The translations under genes and the position numbers were made by a program. The notes beneath the pieces are model-generated. The model had not been told where the DNA came from. It saw only the letters and a program-made list of their open reading frames with translations, and did no database searches. Positions 1 through 3,719 of a DNA stretch of 5,309 nucleotides are shown in pieces. The DNA is from Xanthobacteraceae bacterium (lineage in GTDB: Bacteria; Pseudomonadota; Alphaproteobacteria; Rhizobiales; Xanthobacteraceae): NCBI GenBank assembly GCA_030043285.1, contig JASHXZ010000791.1, positions 1 to 5,309 on the forward strand, in the 5' to 3' direction. Each line of letters opens with the position of its first letter. The stretch's first letter is position 1.

Positions 1-638
1 ACAAGGATTTTACGCCGATCGGGCTCATTGCCTCGACGCCGATCTTCATCGTTGCCAACCCGGCGTTTCCGGCCAAGACGCTGGCCGACGTGGTCGCGCT
101 GGCCAAGAAGGAGCCGGGAAAGCTTTCCGCCGGCACGCCGCCGGCGCCGACTCTGAATTTCTTTGCCGCAAAGCTGTTCAACCTGATCGCCGGCGTCGAT
201 ATCACGACCATCACCTACAAGGGCACCGCGCCGCTGACCAACGACGTGCTCGGCAATCACGTGCCGCTCGGCTTCGACACCATCCCGGCCGCGGTCAGCA
301 ACGTGCAGGCGGGACAGCTCAAAGCCATCGCGGTGACCGGCACGACGCGCTCGGCGGCGCTGCCCGACGTGCCGACGTCCGCGGAAGCCGGGCTGCCCGG
401 CTTCGAGGTGGTGCAGTATTACGGCCTCACGGCGCCCGCAGGCGTGCCGCGGCCGATCGTCGAGCGGCTCAACGCCGAGCTGCGCAAAATTCTCACCGCC
501 GACGACTTCAGGAAGCGGCTGATCGCCGACGGCAGCGATCCGACACCAAGCACGTCCGAGCAATACGCGCAGAACATCCGGCGCGAAGAAGGCAAGTGGG
601 CGGCGCTGGTGAAGAAGCTCGGGCTGACGCTGGAGTAA
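1..638 (+). CDS. Tripartite tricarboxylate transporter substrate-binding protein (Bug/TctC family), 5' end missing
   Basis: This is the C-terminal part of a periplasmic solute-binding protein. The frame is open from base 3, giving 211 visible residues before TAA; full-length members are usually about 320, so the signal peptide and first lobe lie off the left edge. Visible family features in order are KDFTPIGLIAS at the left end, the V-x-NP-x-FPAKTL-x-D-x-V-x-LAKKEPGKLS block, the ITYKGTAPLTNDVLG stretch, the IPAAVSNVQAGQLKAIAVT stretch, and the RSAALPDVPTSAEAGLPGFE block followed by a GLTAPAGVPRPIVERLN-like helix. Internal GTG/ATG codons near base 90 are not the start, because the homology-like sequence continues upstream. 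Bug proteins bind small carboxylates and deliver them to TctA/TctB membrane partners, or act as sensors; neither partner is visible here. The ligand cannot be told from sequence. The gene converges on the PilZ gene across a palindromic repeat. Confidence 0.93.
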   Translation, partial: KDFTPIGLIASTPIFIVANPAFPAKTLADVVALAKKEPGKLSAGTPPAPTLNFFAAKLFNLIAGVDITTITYKGTAPLTNDVLGNHVPLGFDTIPAAVSNVQAGQLKAIAVTGTTRSAALPDVPTSAEAGLPGFEVVQYYGLTAPAGVPRPIVERLNAELRKILTADDFRKRLIADGSDPTPSTSEQYAQNIRREEGKWAALVKKLGLTLE

Positions 639-645
639 TGATCTT

Positions 646-767
646 CGTCATTGCGAGCGCAGCGAAGCAATCCAGAGTCAGTGCACCCGACCCTGGATTG
701 CTTCGTCGCGGAGCTTGTCATCGGACCGGCCACTTCGGGCCGGACCCGTTGGCTCCTCGCAATGACG
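646..767. repeat. Palindromic dispersed repeat filling the convergent gap; possible bidirectional terminator
   Basis: The 122-bp element is bounded by perfect 12-bp inverted ends, cgtcattgcgag (646-657) and ctcgcaatgacg (756-767). Inside it are a second perfect 12-bp inverted pair, gaagcaatccag (664-675) and ctggattgcttc (693-704), with a 17-nt loop, and a third hairpin of ccggcc (726-731) and ggccgg (738-743), extendable across one A-A mismatch. I recognise the cattgcgag...gaagcaatccag type as a repeat common between genes in Bradyrhizobium-like genomes; that is recall, not a search. It starts 8 bases after the stop of the binding-protein gene and ends at the base before the PilZ stop codon. 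The strong hairpins could end transcription from both sides, although there is no T-tract. Confidence 0.85.
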
Positions 768-1031
768 CTACGCAGCCGAGTGGAACGTCGCCTCGCAGAA
801 TTCGACGCCGACCTCGGTTGCCGACCGCCAGGCGACGCGACAGGCGCGCATGGTGTGGGCGGCATCGAACGTCAATCCGAATTTATCCGGGATCGAGCAG
901 GTGCTCATCAGCGCCAGTCGCGCTCCGAGCGAAGAAATATCGCGAACGACACAGTCGCGAAGCGACCCGTCGGTCGATATCTTGGCGCACTTGTAAACTT
1001 GGGTGCGCCGGACTCGTCTGCGCTCATGCAT
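768..1031 (-). CDS. Small single-domain PilZ protein (putative c-di-GMP binder)
   Basis: An 87-residue protein made almost entirely of one PilZ domain. The two nucleotide-binding elements are visible: an arginine-rich N-terminal segment (RRRVRR, residues 4-9) and the D/N-x-S-x-x-G motif as D31-I-S33-S-L-G36. After them come the beta-barrel strands, including IPDKFGLTF (47-55), C-R-V-A-W (64-68) and V-G-V-E-F (74-78). PilZ domains usually bind cyclic di-GMP and act in the cytoplasm as receptors or adaptors for motility, exopolysaccharide or other outputs. No output domain is present, so any effect would need a partner. The ATG at 1029-1031 is chosen because it puts M-x-E-R-R-R at the N-terminus, as is usual for short rhizobial PilZ proteins. 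The ATG 11 bases upstream is out of frame. No clear Shine-Dalgarno sequence precedes the start, which lies in a hairpin. TAG stop abuts the repeat. Confidence 0.88.
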   Translation of the reverse strand: MHERRRVRRTQVYKCAKISTDGSLRDCVVRDISSLGARLALMSTCSIPDKFGLTFDAAHTMRACRVAWRSATEVGVEFCEATFHSAA

Positions 1032-1044
1032 GCTGCAAGCATGC
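1028..1044 (-). promoter_or_regulatory. Perfect hairpin over the PilZ start codon
   Basis: On the minus strand the 7-nt arms GCATGCT and AGCATGC enclose a 3-nt loop, TGC. The PilZ start codon (1029-1031) lies inside the 3' arm, and a second, out-of-frame ATG lies in the 5' arm. Folded mRNA would hide the start codon, so this could limit translation; that is inference from base pairing only. Confidence 0.35.
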
Positions 1045-1174
1045 GCTTCAAATATTGCGCAAAGTCCAAGGCGAATTCGGCTAAAAGCTTAATTTGTGCA
1101 AACCAAGATTTTTGCGAAAGACATCGCAAATAGAATATTGCGGGGCTAAACACATCTCATATGATCATCCGGCT
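1032..1174. other. Non-coding, AT-richer intergenic region upstream of pilZ-type gene
   Basis: This 143-bp gap separates the DUF35 gene from the PilZ gene, both on the minus strand. It is clearly richer in A/T than the surrounding genes, as expected of a promoter region, and has no convincing reading frame. It holds a 7-bp inverted repeat TTTGCGA/TCGCAAA with a 6-nt loop (1111-1130), the palindrome TTGCGCAA (1055-1062), the near-palindrome TTTGTGCAAA (1093-1102), and a 9-bp direct repeat aatattgcg (1051-1059 and 1134-1142). I could not assign a -35/-10 pair with confidence. A weak 5-bp hairpin CCGGC/GCCGG (1169-1183) spans the DUF35 stop codon but lacks a T-tract. Confidence 0.5.
1111..1130. 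repeat. Short inverted repeat TTTGCGA-N6-TCGCAAA, possible operator
   Basis: Two perfect 7-nt arms (1111-1117 and 1124-1130) flank six bases. The arms lie about 80-100 bp upstream of the PilZ start, in the AT-richer gap. The form suits a dimeric regulator site. It is less like an intrinsic terminator for the upstream DUF35 gene, because the stem is AT-rich and no T-run follows on the minus strand. No protein is known to bind here. Confidence 0.3.
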
Positions 1175-1561
1175 TTACGCCGGCCGAAACAGCGGAACCG
1201 GCGGCCCGTCCGTGGTCTCGCCGAAAACCGCGCGCACGCTCTGACCGATGCGCAGCGTGTCGAAATCGCAGTCGACGATATTGGTCAGCATGGTCGGGCC
1301 CTCCGCCAGGGTCACATAGGCGATGGCATAGCGTTCCTTGGCGCGGCGCATGACGCTGAAGCTGTAGATCGTGCCCGCCCCGGAAGCCGCGCGCCATTCG
1401 ATCTTTTCGGTGCCGCAGAACGGGCACATCGCGCGCGGATACCAATGCGCTTTGCCGCAGGCGGCGCAAGTCGGAACGACAAAGCGGCGCTCACGCGCCG
1501 CGTTCCAGAACGGCTCGCTTTCCACCGTGACAATCGGGGCCGGAATCGGTCGCGCGGCCAT
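1175..1561 (-). CDS. DUF35 zinc-ribbon/OB-fold protein, partner of the thiolase-like protein
   Basis: A 128-residue protein with the standard two-part DUF35 layout. The N-terminal helix (about residues 14-25, E-S-E-P-F-W-N-A-A) leads into a rubredoxin-like zinc ribbon with C32-x2-C35 and C46-x2-C49, separated by the W-Y-P-R-A-M stretch. An OB-fold of about residues 53-125 follows, including the G-A-G-T-I-Y-S-F-S-V strand and the L-R-I-G-Q-S-V-R-A-V-F strand near the end. DUF35 proteins bind thiolase-fold proteins and can help hold the acyl-CoA between active sites. Examples are the OB domain of ChsH2 with the aldolase Ltp2, and the archaeal thiolase/HMG-CoA synthase complex. The gene starts 4 bp after the stop of the thiolase-like gene on the same strand, so the two are almost surely co-transcribed and translationally coupled. 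A GGAG inside the end of the upstream gene may serve as its ribosome binding site. The substrate is unknown. Confidence 0.92.
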   Translation of the reverse strand: MAARPIPAPIVTVESEPFWNAARERRFVVPTCAACGKAHWYPRAMCPFCGTEKIEWRAASGAGTIYSFSVMRRAKERYAIAYVTLAEGPTMLTNIVDCDFDTLRIGQSVRAVFGETTDGPPVPLFRPA

Positions 1562-1565
1562 TGTC

Positions 1566-2738
1566 TTACTCCCGCTCCATGATCAGCGTTGAGCTGCAAT
1601 GGCGGGTGCCGAGCTGCATGCCGGTGCCTTGCGCCAGCGCCAGATCGCAGTTTTTCACCTGCACTGCCGGATGCGCCTCGCCGCGCAGCTGCCGCACCGC
1701 CTCGATCACCTTGGTCATGCCGCCGCGATTGGCCGGATGATTGTTGCACAGCCCGCCGCCGTCGGTGTTGAACGGCAGCTTGCCGGCGCCGGAAATCAGA
1801 TTGCCGTCGGACACGAACTTGCCGCCCGCGCCTTTGGCGCAGAAGCCCAAATCCTCGAGCTGAATGAGCACCGTGATGGTGAAGCTGTCGTAGATCGATA
1901 CGTATTTGATGTCGGTTGGCTTGACGCCGGCTTCCGCGAACGCAGCCGCGCCGGAGCGCGCCGCGCCCGAAGTCGTCAGATCGAACGTGCCGCCGGCAAG
2001 ATGTTTGACCGTTTCGCCGGCGCCGACGATCTTCACCCCCGGCCGCCGCAAGCTTTTGGCGATCTCCGGCCGCACGATCACGAGCGCGCCGCCGCCGTCG
2101 CTGATGACGCAGCAGTCGAGCCGATGCAGCGGGTCGGCGATGAGCGGTGAAGCGACCACGTCCGCGACGGTGACGACATCGGGCAGCATGGCGTTGGGGT
2201 TGTGCTGGGCGTGATGCGAGGCCGCGACCTTGATCCAGGCGAGCTGCTCGCTGGTGGTGCCGTATTGGTGCATGTGCCGCATCGCGCACATGGCGTAGCC
2301 GTTGGCGGTGGTCAGACCGTAGGGAAATTCGAAGCCGGCTTCCGGCTGGTTGGGATCGCGCAGCCGCGGCGTGGTGCCGGTCGCCATGCCCTCGCTGCGC
2401 GGCCGCCCGGCAAGCGTGATCAGCGCGACATCGCATTTGCCGAGCGCGATGGCGGCAGCGGCATGGCCGGCGAGCGCCACGTACGAGGTGCCGCCAAGCT
2501 CGGTCGAGTCGACGTGGCGGAGTTTCGTCAAATTGAGGTACTCGGCCATCGTGGCCGGTCCCGGCCCCGGCGCGTCGCCGGCACAGAAATAGCCGTCGAC
2601 GTCGTCGCGCGTGAGCCCGGCGTCGGCGAGCGCGCCCAGCGCCACCTCGGCATGGAGCTGCGCCACGCTCTTGTCCGGCGCATGCCGCGTCGGATGCTCG
2701 AACGCACCGGCAATATAGGCCTTGCCCTTGATGGTCAT
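1566..2738 (-). CDS. Thiolase-like (SCP-x/lipid-transfer type) protein lacking the nucleophilic cysteine; possible retro-aldolase subunit
   Basis: A 390-residue, full-length thiolase-superfamily protein of the SCP2/lipid-transfer type. Features visible in order are an N-terminal thiolase strand (K-A-Y-I-A-G-A, 6-12), the helix and A-D-A-G-L-T-x-x-D-V-D-G-Y block (38-50), the active-site helix V-D-S-T-E-L-G-G-T-S-Y...A-A-A-A-I-A-L-G (76-100), the Y283-D-S-F motif, F-N-T-D-G-G-G-L-C-N-N-H334-P, and a C-terminal A-Q-G-T-G-M segment. By spacing to A-x3-A-x3-I-x2-G, the classical nucleophilic cysteine falls at about Gly83, and no cysteine is near it. A normal thiolysis reaction through an acyl-enzyme is therefore unlikely. 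The closest known logic is Ltp2, a Cys-less thiolase-fold retro-aldolase that works with DUF35, and the next gene here is DUF35. The start at 2738 is preceded by GGAGG 12 nt upstream, within the edge of the neighbouring repeat; another ATG at 2748 is out of frame. Annotation pipelines would probably call this acetyl-CoA acetyltransferase. Confidence 0.9.
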   Translation of the reverse strand: MTIKGKAYIAGAFEHPTRHAPDKSVAQLHAEVALGALADAGLTRDDVDGYFCAGDAPGPGPATMAEYLNLTKLRHVDSTELGGTSYVALAGHAAAAIALGKCDVALITLAGRPRSEGMATGTTPRLRDPNQPEAGFEFPYGLTTANGYAMCAMRHMHQYGTTSEQLAWIKVAASHHAQHNPNAMLPDVVTVADVVASPLIADPLHRLDCCVISDGGGALVIVRPEIAKSLRRPGVKIVGAGETVKHLAGGTFDLTTSGAARSGAAAFAEAGVKPTDIKYVSIYDSFTITVLIQLEDLGFCAKGAGGKFVSDGNLISGAGKLPFNTDGGGLCNNHPANRGGMTKVIEAVRQLRGEAHPAVQVKNCDLALAQGTGMQLGTRHCSSTLIMERE

Positions 2739-2750
2739 GCTTCAACATAT

Positions 2751-2902
2751 CCTCCCCCGCGCAAGCGGGGGAGGGGGGCGATCTTGCGGAGCAAGATGGT
2801 GGTGGGGGCGACGGCGGTTGGGCGAGCCTCTATGCTGCGCGCCCCCTCCACCGCGCTTCGCGCGGTCCCCCTCCCCCGCTGCGCTACGCTCCGCGGGCGA
2901 GG
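2751..2902. repeat. Nested palindromic repeat occupying the divergent intergenic region
   Basis: A 152-bp compound inverted repeat. It opens with a perfect hairpin, cctcccccgc (2751-2760), loop gcaa, gcgggggagg (2765-2774). Next come atcttgc/gcaagat (2781-2797, 3-nt loop); the arms ggtggtgggggc (2798-2809) and gccccctccacc (2841-2852), which pair at 11 of 12 positions; and accgcgc/gcgcggt (2850-2866, 3-nt loop). The outer arm cctcccccgc is repeated directly at 2870-2879 and pairs 9 of 10 with gcgggcgagg (2893-2902), which also makes 2751-2902 an outer inverted pair. I recognise this type as a frequent dispersed element in Bradyrhizobium-like genomes, often mis-annotated as coding; that is recall. 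It leaves only 12 bp to the thiolase-like start and 19 bp to the SDR start. Confidence 0.85.
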
Positions 2903-2908
2903 ATAAAG

Positions 2909-2914
2909 AAGGAG
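2909..2914 (+). promoter_or_regulatory. Shine-Dalgarno AAGGAG of the SDR gene
   Basis: AAGGAG lies seven bases before the ATG at 2922. It is the strongest ribosome binding site in the window and fixes this start. It lies just outside the right end of the palindromic repeat. Confidence 0.8.
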
Positions 2915-2921
2915 TTCGAGA

Positions 2922-3704
2922 ATGGAGCTGGGGCTCAAAGGCAAAGTCGCGCTGGTGACCGGATCGAGCCGCGGCATCGGCCGCGGCGCTGCGCTGGCGC
3001 TGGCCGCCGAAGGCTGCGACCTGATGCTGACTGGGCGCGACGAGACGGCGCTCGCCGAGGTCGCAGAAAAAATTCGCGGCATGGGCCGCCGCGCCGCAAT
3101 CGCCGTGCTGGATTTGCGCGCGAAGGACGGGCCGGAAAACCTGATCGCCGCGTTGCGGCGCGAGTTTGGCAGGCTCGATATCCTGTTCAACAACGCCGGC
3201 ACCACCAAGCGCGGCGATTTTTTTGCGCTCACCGATGCCGATTGGGAGGAAGGCTACGCGCTCAAATTCTTTGCCCATGTGCGGCTCGCCCGCCTCGCCT
3301 GGCCGCTGCTCAAGGAACGCGGTGGTTCGCTGGTCGCCATGGGCGGCACCAGCGGCCGCAAGCCGCACGCCGATTTCACCATCGGCTCGTCGGTCAATGC
3401 CGCCGTCGCCGCCTTCACCAAGTGCCTCGCCGATCGCGGCAAGGCCGACGGTGTGCGCGTCAACTGCATCCATCCGAGTCTGGTCGAGACCGAGCGGCAA
3501 TGGCGGCGCATCCGCGCCGAAGTGGCGCGCACCGGACTGTCCGAAGAGAAAGTGCGCGAAGCCATGTGCCACGAGACCGGCATCATCCGCTACGGTACCG
3601 TGGACGACATCGCCGATCTCGTCACCTTCATCGTCTCGTCGCGCGCCAGCTGGCTGCACGGCGCCACCATCGACATCGACGGCGGCGAGATTCCGGTGCT
3701 GTGA
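2922..3704 (+). CDS. Atypical short-chain dehydrogenase/reductase without canonical Tyr-x3-Lys
   Basis: A 260-residue SDR of classical length, predicted to be cytoplasmic with a Rossmann fold. The cofactor half is intact: T13-G-S-S-R-G18-I-G20 (TGxxxGxG), Arg39 at the end of the second strand (compatible with NADP preference), D64-L65, and N90-N91-A92-G93. The catalytic half is unusual. Aligned by spacing from Trp108, the catalytic Asn position is Lys115. The segment M-G-G-T-S-G-R-K-P-H-A-D-F-T-I-G-S-S-V-N-A-A-V-A-A-F-T-K puts Gly155 and Asn159 where Tyr and Lys should stand, with T143/S144 near the Ser position. The rest, R-V-N-C-I-H-P-S-L-V-E-T and the closing W-L-H-G-A-T-I-D-I-D-G-G, is normal. 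The reading frame and codon use look healthy, so this is not decay. I recall SDR subfamilies with K...N in these places, so an alternative mechanism is possible. The substrate is unknown; context suggests a CoA thioester or related hydroxy/keto compound. It is probably co-transcribed with the next gene, 15 bp downstream. Confidence 0.9.
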   Translation: MELGLKGKVALVTGSSRGIGRGAALALAAEGCDLMLTGRDETALAEVAEKIRGMGRRAAIAVLDLRAKDGPENLIAALRREFGRLDILFNNAGTTKRGDFFALTDADWEEGYALKFFAHVRLARLAWPLLKERGGSLVAMGGTSGRKPHADFTIGSSVNAAVAAFTKCLADRGKADGVRVNCIHPSLVETERQWRRIRAEVARTGLSEEKVREAMCHETGIIRYGTVDDIADLVTFIVSSRASWLHGATIDIDGGEIPVL

Positions 3705-3719
3705 GCTGATGATGCGCGT

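Noticed and set aside
646..767. The repeat as a CRISPR array or insertion-sequence end.
   Set aside because: There are no regularly spaced direct repeats with unique spacers, no transposase gene and no visible target-site duplication.
596..1133. Two plus-strand open frames (596-1084 and 651-1133) through the repeat and PilZ gene.
   Set aside because: Both read through the palindromic repeat and the antisense of the PilZ gene, and neither has a recognisable domain.
1169..1183. CCGGC/GCCGG hairpin over the DUF35 stop codon as an intrinsic terminator.
   Set aside because: The stem is only 5 bp and no T-tract follows on the minus strand.
1312..2748. A 478-codon open frame overlapping the thiolase-like gene, starting at the ATG 10 bases upstream, with GGAGG 2 nt before it.
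   Set aside because: The product is an arginine-rich low-complexity shadow. The frame used from 2738 gives a full thiolase fold, and 2 nt is too short a spacer for a good start.
2751..2902. The GC-rich nested repeat as a coding segment or a structured riboswitch.
   Set aside because: Its frames give only Pro/Arg-rich shadow peptides, and its symmetry matches a dispersed palindromic repeat. I see no conserved riboswitch core.
3217..3224. Seven-T run in the SDR gene and another at 4400-4406 in the OYE-like gene, considered as slippage or frameshift sites.
   Set aside because: In both the normal frame reads Asp-Phe-Phe and the protein continues in register with family motifs on both sides, so no frameshift is needed.
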